Assembly (NCBI RefSeq): GCF_028867935.1
Contig: NZ_JAPQNS010000010.1
Span: 1 to 64,000, forward strand
Direction of reading: 5' to 3'
DNA length: 64,000 nucleotides
Source of the DNA: Flavobacterium sp. SUN052
GTDB lineage: Bacteria > Bacteroidota > Bacteroidia > Flavobacteriales > Flavobacteriaceae
Shown: piece by piece, positions 1 through 8,297 of the stretch
Position numbering within the stretch: position 1 is the first letter of the stretch
Layout: each line of letters begins with the position of its first letter
The notes under the pieces: generated by a model
The model's input: the letters and a program-made list of their open reading frames with translations, nothing else
Told to the model about the DNA's origin: nothing
Databases searched by the model: none
Program-made: the position numbers and the translations under genes

Positions 1-74
1 CCTGTACTGACCAGGTGTTTTAAGGTAATCCAATCGGGCTCTGCCAAGACGAACGGGGTTGCGATACGGCTCAT
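1..74 (-). CDS. N-terminal fragment of a possible transposase (runs off the window)
   Basis: A reading frame on the minus strand starts with ATG at 74 and stays open to the window edge, giving 24 residues beginning MSRIATPFVLAEPDWITLKH. The start of many IS630-type transposases has a similar 'L.E.E...L..L' opening, so a transposase end is possible, but 24 residues do not prove it. It diverges from the small genes to the right. The rest of the gene lies outside the window, so completeness cannot be judged. Confidence 0.3.
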   Translation of the reverse strand, partial: MSRIATPFVLAEPDWITLKHLVST

Positions 75-121
75 ACCGCAAAGTTAACCATTTATCTACG
101 TACTAAATTGGAGAAGCACTA

Positions 122-307
122 GTGTCTTCGCCAAACATCAATTCTACTTCTAGTGAGACCATCCGGTTACGTTGTACGTTGGTTGTAGATGGAATATCGC
201 AGTGTGGGCTTGTTGCCAGTGAAGCCTATGAGATTGTAGTCCGTAAAGGACATACAAAATCTGATTTTGATTGGATGCTAGATGCTTTTCAGCGCACTAT
301 AAGATAA
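122..307 (+). CDS. Small hypothetical protein, 61 aa
   Basis: Open frame with a GTG start and a purine-rich ggagaag about 8 bases upstream. I do not recognise the product. It has no membrane segment or signal peptide and ends in a mixed polar helix-like stretch (DFDWMLDAFQRTIR). It lies between a possible transposase end and a toxin-antitoxin pair, a setting where degraded accessory genes are common. It could equally be a chance frame. Confidence 0.25.
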   Translation: MSSPNINSTSSETIRLRCTLVVDGISQCGLVASEAYEIVVRKGHTKSDFDWMLDAFQRTIR

Positions 308-414
308 TTGTGTGGGTTATTGTCGAGGCTAACTGTCTCATTTTACGTAACCTTGAGATCACAGGGAAATCTCTTCAGTAAAGTTATATTTACAAAAATA
401 AAGTGTGAAGCATT

Positions 415-588
415 ATGAGTACTAAAGCAAAAATTGCCCCATCTACCGAAGCAAGGCAAGTGAAAAAACAAGTAGCGCCACCGAAACCACGGCGTATTCT
501 GATGAACACGCCTATGCTTAAATATGTCATCTATAACGACCCAAGCCGGTTCGACAAGGATATGACTACAGGCGAAGGAGAATATTGA
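415..588 (+). CDS. Putative antitoxin, 57 aa, partner of the PIN toxin
   Basis: ATG at 415, TGA at 586-588, so 57 residues. The first half is strongly basic and disordered-looking (repeated K, Q, P and R, e.g. VKKQVAPPKPRR). The second half has a hydrophobic/aromatic patch (NTPMLKYVIYNDPSRFD), as expected for a peptide that folds on its toxin. The stop is four bases before the ATG of the PIN-domain gene, the classic antitoxin-toxin spacing. I do not recognise the antitoxin family. The role is inferred from position, size and composition. Confidence 0.6.
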   Translation: MSTKAKIAPSTEARQVKKQVAPPKPRRILMNTPMLKYVIYNDPSRFDKDMTTGEGEY

Positions 589-592
589 ATCA

Positions 593-1054
593 ATGGACCA
601 AGTTCTTCTAGACACGATTGCCTTTGATCGACTCATCACGAATCCTTCGCTTATCCCTGCTCGAACCCGTTCCGTGCTTGAAGAAGCTCATGACGTTTTT
701 GTATCCGTCGTGAGCTTGTGGGAACTTAGTAACCATGTGAGAGACGGACGATTTATCGTATCGATTCCTTTTGAAAAGTACTTCAAAAAAGCATTACGCA
801 CTCACCAGGTTACGTTGTTACCCATCGAGTGGGAAGCAATGGAATACATGAGTACGTTTGATTATCAGATTATTCGTAAGCCATACACAAAAATGGTTGG
901 TGACAAGCTAATCGAAGGCACAAAGACTGACTTACACAAAGACACATTTGATCGACTCATTATTGCCCACTCCATTATTCGAAATATTCCTATAGTCAGT
1001 CCTGACGAAATGTTTCCGCATTACAAAGAATTAGGATTGCGAGTAGTTTGGTAG
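593..1054 (+). CDS. PIN-domain toxin (VapC-like ribonuclease)
   Basis: 153 aa with the four acidic positions of PIN-domain nucleases: Asp7 in VLLDT, Glu44 in SLWELS, Asp117/Asp120 in HKDTFDRLIIAHS and Asp138 in PIVSPDE. These residues normally bind Mg or Mn for RNA cleavage; VapC-type toxins cut tRNA or rRNA. The stretch between the middle helices and HKDTFDR (about residues 80-114) is longer than in the compact VapC proteins I know and is polar. It is preceded by a 57-aa basic ORF ending four bases upstream, its likely antitoxin. Family assignment is firm; RNA target unknown. Confidence 0.82.
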   Translation: MDQVLLDTIAFDRLITNPSLIPARTRSVLEEAHDVFVSVVSLWELSNHVRDGRFIVSIPFEKYFKKALRTHQVTLLPIEWEAMEYMSTFDYQIIRKPYTKMVGDKLIEGTKTDLHKDTFDRLIIAHSIIRNIPIVSPDEMFPHYKELGLRVVW

Positions 1055-1070
1055 AAAGGCTCCTGTTTCC

Positions 1071-2021
1071 TCAAAACTTCAAGCCCACTTCCAGCGATAC
1101 CATCCGGTTGCGCACGGTCAAATCTTTAGGGCGGGCAACGTCGAGCAGACCGCGTTGATAAATGATGCCGATGTTAAGGGCGTTGGTACCGTTCAGACGG
1201 TGTTGAATACCTCCACCAAGAAGCCAGGCCGCATCCGCAAAGCCAAACTGGCGTCTGGTGCCGTCGCGCTGTGCCACCTGATAATAGGCATTTGTTGACT
1301 CGTTCAGCGGTTTTTCTGCCAGTTTTACATCAAGTACCCCACCCGTTTGGATGTAAAGCCGCGAAGTCGGGAAGAGATTATTGGCGAACATTTTAACCGT
1401 CAGCGGCACCTGTACGTACTGCAAATTGTAGACGCCCTCTTTCACGGGTGCGCCTGGATTCCAGCGTGTTTCGCCGTAAGAGCCCGGAATTCGGTAGCTC
1501 ATTCGTTTGATCGTATACCACAGGCCCGAACTGAAGGCATAGCGATCCTTGAAAAAGAAATAGTCAAGCGAAACGCCCACACTCGGCCGGAGGGCCGTGC
1601 CATTAGGAGCAAATCCCTGGAAGTTACCCGCTCCCTCAACCACATTAACAGACGCATTGGGAGCCAGCCGCAGGCTCATTTCGATTAAGTGGCTGGGACG
1701 CTCGTAATCGGGGTAAACATCGTTGTTACTTCGTGCGCGACTTTCCTGCTGATAATCTCTGTCAACGGTAGTTTTTTTGCGCCGTTTGCGCAGGGGTTTT
1801 TCATCGTAAACGAATGTTTCCTTTTCAGATGGAGCGACAACTTTGGGGTTGTCATAATCACTGCCGAGGATTTTGCGGAATCGTCGTTCCGTTACGCGGG
1901 AGGTAGCATACTCATTGGTGGATGCCTGTCGGAACTGTGCCCATGACTCAGTGGTTAATGCCGTTAGAACCAAAATCAGGGTCAGGGCTGCAACTTTTTT
2001 CATAATTTTGTACGTTTTCAA
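1071..2021 (-). CDS. Outer-membrane beta-barrel family protein with signal peptide
   Basis: 316 aa. The N-terminus is a signal peptide (hydrophobic VAALTLILVLTALTTESWAQ ending in an AQ cleavage site). A charged, poorly ordered segment follows (about 30-100, including RKRRKKTT). The second half has alternating aromatic/polar strands typical of Bacteroidota PorT-like or porin-family barrels (VGVSLDYFFF, FSSGLWYTI, LQYVQVPLTVKMF, LNIGIIYQRGL) and ends in VSLEVGLKF, a typical barrel end with terminal Phe. A second Met at residue 7 (MKKVAAL) is an equally good start. The gene stands alone, divergent from gldB. Substrate unknown. Confidence 0.65.
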   Translation of the reverse strand: MKTYKIMKKVAALTLILVLTALTTESWAQFRQASTNEYATSRVTERRFRKILGSDYDNPKVVAPSEKETFVYDEKPLRKRRKKTTVDRDYQQESRARSNNDVYPDYERPSHLIEMSLRLAPNASVNVVEGAGNFQGFAPNGTALRPSVGVSLDYFFFKDRYAFSSGLWYTIKRMSYRIPGSYGETRWNPGAPVKEGVYNLQYVQVPLTVKMFANNLFPTSRLYIQTGGVLDVKLAEKPLNESTNAYYQVAQRDGTRRQFGFADAAWLLGGGIQHRLNGTNALNIGIIYQRGLLDVARPKDLTVRNRMVSLEVGLKF

Positions 2022-2189
2022 GGAAGGAAACGAGGTCCGCTTGGCGTTATTAGTATGTTGTTTTTGTAGGTAACATCTCTCTATACAAGATCGGGGTTGC
2101 CCGTACGGTCATTTCTGACGAGGCTTTGACAAAACATCCGCCAAATGGATTAGTGCAGCCCCTCTCAAAACCATTCTTTTTACGATACA

Positions 2190-3173
2190 ATGCGCTTTTC
2201 AGCCGCCCTTTGGGGGCTCTTTGTTGTTCTTCTGCTCAACTCTTGTGCCAAAACGAACGAGATTGCTCTCGACCGGCTCGATCAGGCCTTGTTTGCCGCT
2301 AAGTCACCCGAACAAATCAGGGCTTTTCTGGCTAAAAACCCAATCATCACCAAATTATATCTGCGACCTGAAGATGCGACTAACGACAGTGTATTGGTCG
2401 CTGATTTACATCATCGGGTAAACGACCCCGAACTGAACGTATTGTACGAACAGGTTCAGAACGAGTTTCCGGCAACCAACAACGAACTGGCTAAACAACT
2501 CGGGGAAGCTTTCGCGAATATCAAAAAATCATACCCTGATTTTAAGGCCCCCCGTGTTGTGACAATGGCCACGGGTTTTATGGGGCCGGATATGATTGTA
2601 ACGGACAGCTTGATTGTTATTGGTTTGGATTATTTCGTGGGGCCAAAAGCTAAGTATCGTCCTCGTGGCCCGGAGTTTCCGCAGTACATTTTACGTCGCT
2701 ATGCTAAAGATTATATTGCTCCTGCCGTAGTCTTCGCCCTTGGCGACAAGTACAATGCCAGCAACAAGGCCGACCAGACTATGCTGGCAGATATGGTCTA
2801 TTACGGCAAAGGCTTCGTGTTTACTAAAGCCATGATGCCAACCGTTGCCGACAGTTTGTTGATTGGGTATTCAGACCAGCAGTTAACTGAAACATACAAT
2901 GCCCAGGACTTGGTGTGGGCACATTTTATTGACAAACAACTGCTCTACGAAACTAAATCCGATGTGAAAGAGCGCTACATGAACGAGCGTCCCTTTACGG
3001 CGGAGATTGGGGCGCGCTGCCCCGGTGCCATTGGGCGCTGGGTTGGCTGGCGCATTGTAGGGCGGTATTTTGATAAACAAACAACGCCCAGTATTACCGA
3101 CCTGATGGCTGAAGCTGATGCAAAAAAGTTATTTCAGGAATCAGGATACAAAGGGCAAAAAGAAGAACAGTAG
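2190..3173 (+). CDS. gldB: Gliding motility lipoprotein GldB
   Basis: 327 aa. It opens with a lipoprotein signal: hydrophobic residues to position 18 and lipobox LLNSC, with Cys19 as the lipidated residue. The body matches the GldB family, with conserved stretches around FMGPDMIVTDSLIVIGLDYF, YARYPRGP-like KYRPRGPEFPQYI, and a C-terminal CPGAIGRWVGWRIVGRY. In Flavobacterium johnsoniae GldB is a cell-envelope lipoprotein needed for gliding. Here the gene is single and divergent from the barrel protein. With gldH at 20489 it is good evidence for a Bacteroidota host. ATG chosen because it directly precedes the signal peptide. Confidence 0.92.
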   Translation: MRFSAALWGLFVVLLLNSCAKTNEIALDRLDQALFAAKSPEQIRAFLAKNPIITKLYLRPEDATNDSVLVADLHHRVNDPELNVLYEQVQNEFPATNNELAKQLGEAFANIKKSYPDFKAPRVVTMATGFMGPDMIVTDSLIVIGLDYFVGPKAKYRPRGPEFPQYILRRYAKDYIAPAVVFALGDKYNASNKADQTMLADMVYYGKGFVFTKAMMPTVADSLLIGYSDQQLTETYNAQDLVWAHFIDKQLLYETKSDVKERYMNERPFTAEIGARCPGAIGRWVGWRIVGRYFDKQTTPSITDLMAEADAKKLFQESGYKGQKEEQ

Positions 3174-3286
3174 AGACGACAAAATCGTACATCTCTGTCT
3201 TAAACATGTACAATTAATTAGCTGACGCTACAATATTGATGACGCATTGGAGACCTAAGCTTATATGTCTCTACTCATAGAATCAC

Positions 3287-5110
3287 ATGGCAAAACGAGG
3301 ACGAAATTTTGGTGAAGAACCCAGCCCTGAAGACAAAAAACCGCTAAACCGCGATAGTATCCGGCGAGCAGTGAGCATTTTCCGGTTCATTAAACCGTAT
3401 CAATGGCTGTATGCGTTGGGCTTTCTGTTTTTAATACTGTCGACTGGTACAACCATGAGTTTTGGTTTGCTCATTGGGCAGATCACAAGTGTTATTCAGG
3501 GCAAATCGGCATTTACACTGAATCAGGTAACGTTGTTTTTTGTGGGCGTATTGATCGCTCAGGCGGTTTTCTCGTTCTTCAGGATCTACTTTTTCTCCCA
3601 GGTCAGCGAGCGGGCTATGGCCGACGTTCGCCGGGCTACATACAGCAAAATTGTAACGTTGCCAATTCCGTTTTTTGAGCAACGGCGCGTGGGCGAACTC
3701 ACTAGCCGGATTTCGGCCGACGTGTCGCAACTACAGGATGTACTGACGCTGACGTTGGCCGAACTGTTCCGTCAGGTTGCCACACTCACTATTGGAACGG
3801 GGATTATTCTGTATCTGTCCTGGAAATTGACGCTATTTATGCTGGCAACATTTCCGGTCATCATCATCGCAGCCATTGTGTTTGGCAAGTTTATCCGAAC
3901 ACTGTCGAAGAAAGCTCAGGACCAATTGGCCGAAGCGAACGTAGTTGTCGAGGAAACCCTGCAATCCATCAACATTGTGAAAGCGTTCACTAATGAGCGC
4001 TACGAAATTGGCCGATATAGCACCGCTTTAGCCAAGGTGGTTAACACCGCTTTGCGGGCCGCTAAATTCCGGGGGGCATTTGTCTCGTTTGTGATTTTTG
4101 CGCTGTTCGGAGGCATCATTGGGGTAGTATGGTATGGTGGTACATTGGTTCAGGGTGGCGAAATGCCCTTTGCCGATCTGCTGACGTTTATTGTCTATAC
4201 CACCTTCATTGGCGGTTCGGTGGCAGGCATGGGCGACTTGTATGCCCAATTGCAGAAAACCATTGGTGCTTCAGAACGGATTCTGGAAATCATTGGCGAA
4301 GATTCGGAGGTTGATGCGGAGTACCAGCCGTCGGCCTTGCCGCTACCAGTCCAGGGCAATGTCATATTTGATGATGTTCGGTTCTCCTATCCAGCCCGGC
4401 CTGATGTCCAAGTGTTAAAAGGGGTGTCGCTGAAGGTAGATGCTGGCCGTAAAATTGCGTTGGTTGGACAAAGTGGCGCTGGTAAATCGACTATTGTGCA
4501 ACTGCTCATGCGCTATTACCAGACCAACGAAGGGCGTATTTTGGTAGATGGCCGCAACTTGACAGACTTTAACATCACCGACCTTAGGCAGAATATTGCT
4601 GTGGTGCCGCAGGAGGTCATGCTTTTTGGCGGTACAATCTTTGAAAACATTCAGTATGGCCGCCCCAACGCGACCGAAAAGGAAATCCGCGAAGCGGCTC
4701 AAAAAGCTAACGCGCTGGAGTTCATAGAGTCATTTCCCGATGGCTTGCAGACCATTGTTGGTGAGCGGGGCGTTAAGTTATCGGGTGGTCAGCGGCAACG
4801 AATTGCCATTGCCCGCGCTATCCTGAAAGATCCCGCCATTCTGGTGCTCGACGAAGCAACCAGTTCGCTCGATGCTGAATCAGAAAAGCTGGTGCAGGAT
4901 GCCCTGGATATTCTGATGCAGAACCGTACAACAATCATTATTGCACACCGGCTGGCTACCATTCGCAAAGTCGATACGATCTACGTACTTCGTGAAGGCC
5001 AGATTGCTGAGCAGGGCACCCACGACGAACTGGCTCACCGGGAAGACGGGCTCTACGCGAATTTGGTTAAATTGCAGTTTGAAGGAGGCAAGGTCATGTA
5101 TAATGAGTAA
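3287..5110 (+). CDS. ABC exporter, fused permease and ATPase (MsbA-like)
   Basis: 607 aa half-transporter that should act as a homodimer in the inner membrane. Residues about 40-330 carry the six-helix exporter domain; residues about 360-600 are the nucleotide-binding domain with Walker A GQSGAGKST (near 393), signature LSGGQRQR (near 497), Walker B ILVLDEATSSLD and switch His in IIAHRL. This arrangement fits the MsbA/LmrA lipid or drug exporter group; the substrate cannot be read from sequence. It opens a tight co-directional run: the fur-family gene begins six bases after its stop. Confidence 0.9.
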   Translation: MAKRGRNFGEEPSPEDKKPLNRDSIRRAVSIFRFIKPYQWLYALGFLFLILSTGTTMSFGLLIGQITSVIQGKSAFTLNQVTLFFVGVLIAQAVFSFFRIYFFSQVSERAMADVRRATYSKIVTLPIPFFEQRRVGELTSRISADVSQLQDVLTLTLAELFRQVATLTIGTGIILYLSWKLTLFMLATFPVIIIAAIVFGKFIRTLSKKAQDQLAEANVVVEETLQSINIVKAFTNERYEIGRYSTALAKVVNTALRAAKFRGAFVSFVIFALFGGIIGVVWYGGTLVQGGEMPFADLLTFIVYTTFIGGSVAGMGDLYAQLQKTIGASERILEIIGEDSEVDAEYQPSALPLPVQGNVIFDDVRFSYPARPDVQVLKGVSLKVDAGRKIALVGQSGAGKSTIVQLLMRYYQTNEGRILVDGRNLTDFNITDLRQNIAVVPQEVMLFGGTIFENIQYGRPNATEKEIREAAQKANALEFIESFPDGLQTIVGERGVKLSGGQRQRIAIARAILKDPAILVLDEATSSLDAESEKLVQDALDILMQNRTTIIIAHRLATIRKVDTIYVLREGQIAEQGTHDELAHREDGLYANLVKLQFEGGKVMYNE

Positions 5111-5116
5111 TGAAAA

Positions 5117-5530
5117 ATGAGCGCTGCGCAGACACTAAAAAACTTTGACCTGCGGCATACCAATGGCCGTGAGGAGGTGCTGAACCTGTTTTTGGAGGCC
5201 GATCATGCGCTGTCGCATGGCGATATCGAAATGGGACTCGGACCAGATCACGACCGGGTAACTATTTACCGCACCTTGCGCACGTTTCTGGATAAGGGTA
5301 TTTTGCATAAAGTACTCGATGATGGTGGTAACCCAAAATATGCGTTGTGTCGGGAGACCTGCGAGAAGGGGCATCATCACCACGATCATGTACATTTCAA
5401 GTGCGCGGATTGCGGCCAGACTACCTGCCTCGATCAGGTACATATTCCCTCAGTGGCTCTGCCCGAGGGCTATAGCCGCAACGAAATGAATTTGCTCATT
5501 CAGGGCGTTTGCTCAGAATGTAATAAATGA
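5117..5530 (+). CDS. Fur-family metal- or peroxide-responsive repressor
   Basis: 137 aa, the normal Fur length. The first 75 residues are the winged helix (recognition region DHDRVTIYRTLRTFLDKGIL). The second half has the His-rich metal/dimer segment HHHHDHVHF and two CxxC pairs (CADC and, at the end, CSEC), which normally hold a structural zinc. Another Cys pair at CRETC is extra. Whether it senses Fe, Zn or peroxide is not decidable by eye. Its TGA overlaps the ATG of the beta-lactamase gene (ATGA), so the two are probably translationally coupled. Confidence 0.88.
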   Translation: MSAAQTLKNFDLRHTNGREEVLNLFLEADHALSHGDIEMGLGPDHDRVTIYRTLRTFLDKGILHKVLDDGGNPKYALCRETCEKGHHHHDHVHFKCADCGQTTCLDQVHIPSVALPEGYSRNEMNLLIQGVCSECNK

Positions 5531-6450
5531 ACTACATGATCCCCGCCACACGCCTGTTTTGTTTGCTCTGTATTCTTGTCAGCGTAACGGCAAACGCCCA
5601 ATCCAAGGCGAAATCAGGTTTTGGACTCCCTGTCGATAAGTCGGAATTTCAGCTTTTTGTGGATAAGCTGTCTGCGCAGGTGCAGGGCCGAATTGGCGTG
5701 TCAGCTCTGCTCATCGAAACAGGCGAAAAAATAGGGTATAAAGCCGACGAACGCTTTCCGATGCAGAGTGTCTACAAATTCCCTATTGCGATGGCCGCTC
5801 TCTACGCGGTTGACCAAGGTATTTTGACACTGGATAAACCCGTGAAGGTGGCCAAAGAAGAGTATGTGTCAACGGGTCAGCACAGCCCCCTGCGCGACAA
5901 AAATCCTGATGGTGCAACGGTTACCATCAGGGAGTTACTGCGTTTGGCCGTATCCGAAAGCGATGGTTCAGCAAGCGATGTACTGATGCGATTGGCAGGA
6001 GGGGCTTCGTCAATTACAAATTACCTTCAGGCCATTGGTATTACGGGTGTTATCGTAAAAAATACGGAGAAAGAGCTGGCCACTGCCAACTCGGTACAGT
6101 ATGATAATTGGGCCACACCCACGCAGGCCACCCTTTTATTACAACAATTTCAACTTGGCAAAGGACTCTCAACGAATAGCCGGGCGTTGCTCATGAACTT
6201 AATGACCGATACGCAGACAGGGCTAAAAAGACTAAAAGGCAATCTTCCACCGGGTACGGTGGTGGCACATAAGACCGGTACGTCGAACACGCGCGATGGA
6301 ATCACGGCAGCTACAAACGACATCGGTATCATTACCCTTCCTAACGGGCGGCATCTGGCCATTGCAGTCTTTATATCGGATGCCAAAGCCGACCAAACCA
6401 CCCGCGAAGCTGCCATCGCCCAAATTGCCCGAAAATTATGGGATCGATAA
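5527..6450 (+). CDS. Class A (subclass A2-like) beta-lactamase with altered active-site positions
   Basis: 307 aa with a Sec signal peptide ending near TANAQ (residue 25). Active-site motifs are in order: nucleophile Ser81 in SVYK (S-x-x-K), Ser145-Asp146-Gly147 where the family normally has SDN, omega-loop Glu181 in EKEL, and Lys249-Thr-Gly in HKTGTS. The segment VQYDNWATP resembles subclass A2 enzymes of Bacteroidota (CfxA, CepA, PER). The residue four after the omega-loop Glu is Ala185, where A2 enzymes usually have His and TEM-type enzymes Asn. Overlaps the fur-family gene by four bases at its start and the MutS-like gene by 13 at its end. Hydrolytic spectrum not predictable. Confidence 0.85.
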   Translation: MNYMIPATRLFCLLCILVSVTANAQSKAKSGFGLPVDKSEFQLFVDKLSAQVQGRIGVSALLIETGEKIGYKADERFPMQSVYKFPIAMAALYAVDQGILTLDKPVKVAKEEYVSTGQHSPLRDKNPDGATVTIRELLRLAVSESDGSASDVLMRLAGGASSITNYLQAIGITGVIVKNTEKELATANSVQYDNWATPTQATLLLQQFQLGKGLSTNSRALLMNLMTDTQTGLKRLKGNLPPGTVVAHKTGTSNTRDGITAATNDIGIITLPNGRHLAIAVFISDAKADQTTREAAIAQIARKLWDR

Positions 6451-8288
6451 CCTTCACTGCCCGCCAACAGGAATTTCAACAAGCTGAGCAAGTAGCCCAG
6501 CGTCAATATAACGAACTGGCTCTCTGGCGGCTTATCTGGTTTGTAGGGTCTATTTTTGCTGTCTGGCTGCTACATCGCGCCGATCAGGTAGCGGCCACTT
6601 TAGTTGTAGCACTAGTGGGAATTATTGGCTTTCTGTGGATGCTCAAGCGCCACACTGCCATTCGCCGAACCCGCGATCTAAACCACCATCTCGCTTTTGT
6701 AAATCAGGATGAGGCCGCACGCCTTGAGCGCAAGTTTCTCCGCCCCGAAACGGGCGAGGAGTTTTTGAGTCCCACTCATTCGTATTCGGGTGATCTCGAT
6801 GTGTTTGGTAAACTGTCGTTGTTTCGATTGTTGAACCGGACTCACACCCACGAAGGCAACCGCCGACTGGCCGATTGGCTCCTGTCGCCCGCCAAACCCG
6901 AAACCATTCATTTCCGGCAACAGGCTGTAGCCGAACTGGTCCCCCAACTCGATTGGCGGCAAACATTCGAAGGCTTAGCTTACTTAAACGAAGCTGTTTC
7001 GCGCCCAACCGATCGTAGCGACGGACCGTCACTCAAGCAGTGGGCCACCGCCAAAGCCGAGCCGCTACCGGTTTACCTCAACCTTGCCCGGTTCGTGATG
7101 CCTATACTGACTGCTGGTTTGCTAGCTGCCTGGCTTGGTGGTTGGGTGTCGGGTTGGGCAGTACTCGGGTCTATTGCCATTACAGGCGCTTTACTGAACC
7201 TGGTGAGTGAACGGGCTAAGCTCGTGAGCGAACAAACGGCCGATATTACAGCAGCGCTTGGCGTATTTGGGGATCTATTAGCTCATGCAGAAAGTGTGTC
7301 TGGTAAAGCCGAGCGTTTTCGGGTTATTCGTGATACGTTAGGTAGCGGTTCTCAGTCAGCTTCAGAACGAGTCGGTCAACTATCCGATTTGGTGCAGAAC
7401 TTCAATTTCCGGCGTAACCCCTATTTCTATTTGTTTGTGGGATTGCCCGTTTTGTGGGACGTTCATTACCTGATTCGGTTGGAGCGGTGGCGGCAGGAGC
7501 ATGGCCCTCATCTGGAGCACTGGTTTGCGGCACTCGCCGAAATGGAAAGTCTCAATAGTCTGGCCGGGTTTGCCTACGCCCATCCAACTTATATCCAGCC
7601 TGATATTGTTGAAACCGATCACCTCACGCTCGAAGCCCGTCAGGTGGCGCATCCGTTGCTCGTTCCCGGCAAGGGCGTTGCCAACTCACTAGCAATGGAA
7701 GGCGCCGGCGAAACGATCCTGATAACCGGCTCAAATATGTCAGGGAAGAGTACGTTCTTGCGAACGCTGGGTGCTAATGCGGTCTTGGCGATGGCAGGGG
7801 CTGTGGTCAGTGCTGAGCGATTGGTGATCTCGCCCGTTCGGTTGTTTACCAGCATGCGTACGCAGGATTCACTCGAAGAAAGTACGTCGTCGTTCTATGC
7901 GGAGCTAAAGCGTTTGCAGACCTTGATCCGACTATCGGGCGAACCCAAGGAGAGCAGCGGTCTTCCGGCACCCATCCTGTATTTTCTAGACGAGATATTA
8001 AAAGGGACGAACTCAGCTGACCGGCACCGGGGGGCCGAAGCCCTAATCCGTCAGTTGCATAAAACCACTGCTTCTGGTTTTGTCTCTACGCATGATCTGG
8101 AACTTGGGCAGCTCACCAATACGGATGGTCAACCACTCAATTTTGTACGCAACTATCACTTTCAGTCCGATATTAGCGATGGCAAATTGCTGTTCGATTA
8201 CCGTCTGCGCGACGGAATCTGCCAGAGTTTTAATGCCAGTCAGTTGATGCGTTCAATCGGTATCGACATGGATCTGGCCGACCACTAA
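6438..8288 (+). CDS. Membrane-anchored MutS-family ATPase
   Basis: 616 aa. Two pairs of hydrophobic helices come first (about residues 30-70 and 215-255). Then a helical core, then the MutS domain V ATPase: Walker A TGSNMSGKST (near 430), the SMRTQDSLEESTSSF stretch typical of MutS switch regions, Walker B ILYFLDEILKGTNS and the STHD helix. There is no mismatch-recognition N-terminal domain and no Smr domain, so it is neither canonical MutS nor MutS2. Such proteins are annotated 'DNA mismatch repair protein' in Bacteroidota, but the membrane helices argue for another role. Starts 13 bases inside the beta-lactamase gene. Confidence 0.85.
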   Translation: MGSITFTARQQEFQQAEQVAQRQYNELALWRLIWFVGSIFAVWLLHRADQVAATLVVALVGIIGFLWMLKRHTAIRRTRDLNHHLAFVNQDEAARLERKFLRPETGEEFLSPTHSYSGDLDVFGKLSLFRLLNRTHTHEGNRRLADWLLSPAKPETIHFRQQAVAELVPQLDWRQTFEGLAYLNEAVSRPTDRSDGPSLKQWATAKAEPLPVYLNLARFVMPILTAGLLAAWLGGWVSGWAVLGSIAITGALLNLVSERAKLVSEQTADITAALGVFGDLLAHAESVSGKAERFRVIRDTLGSGSQSASERVGQLSDLVQNFNFRRNPYFYLFVGLPVLWDVHYLIRLERWRQEHGPHLEHWFAALAEMESLNSLAGFAYAHPTYIQPDIVETDHLTLEARQVAHPLLVPGKGVANSLAMEGAGETILITGSNMSGKSTFLRTLGANAVLAMAGAVVSAERLVISPVRLFTSMRTQDSLEESTSSFYAELKRLQTLIRLSGEPKESSGLPAPILYFLDEILKGTNSADRHRGAEALIRQLHKTTASGFVSTHDLELGQLTNTDGQPLNFVRNYHFQSDISDGKLLFDYRLRDGICQSFNASQLMRSIGIDMDLADH

Positions 8289-8297
8289 TTCACCCTC

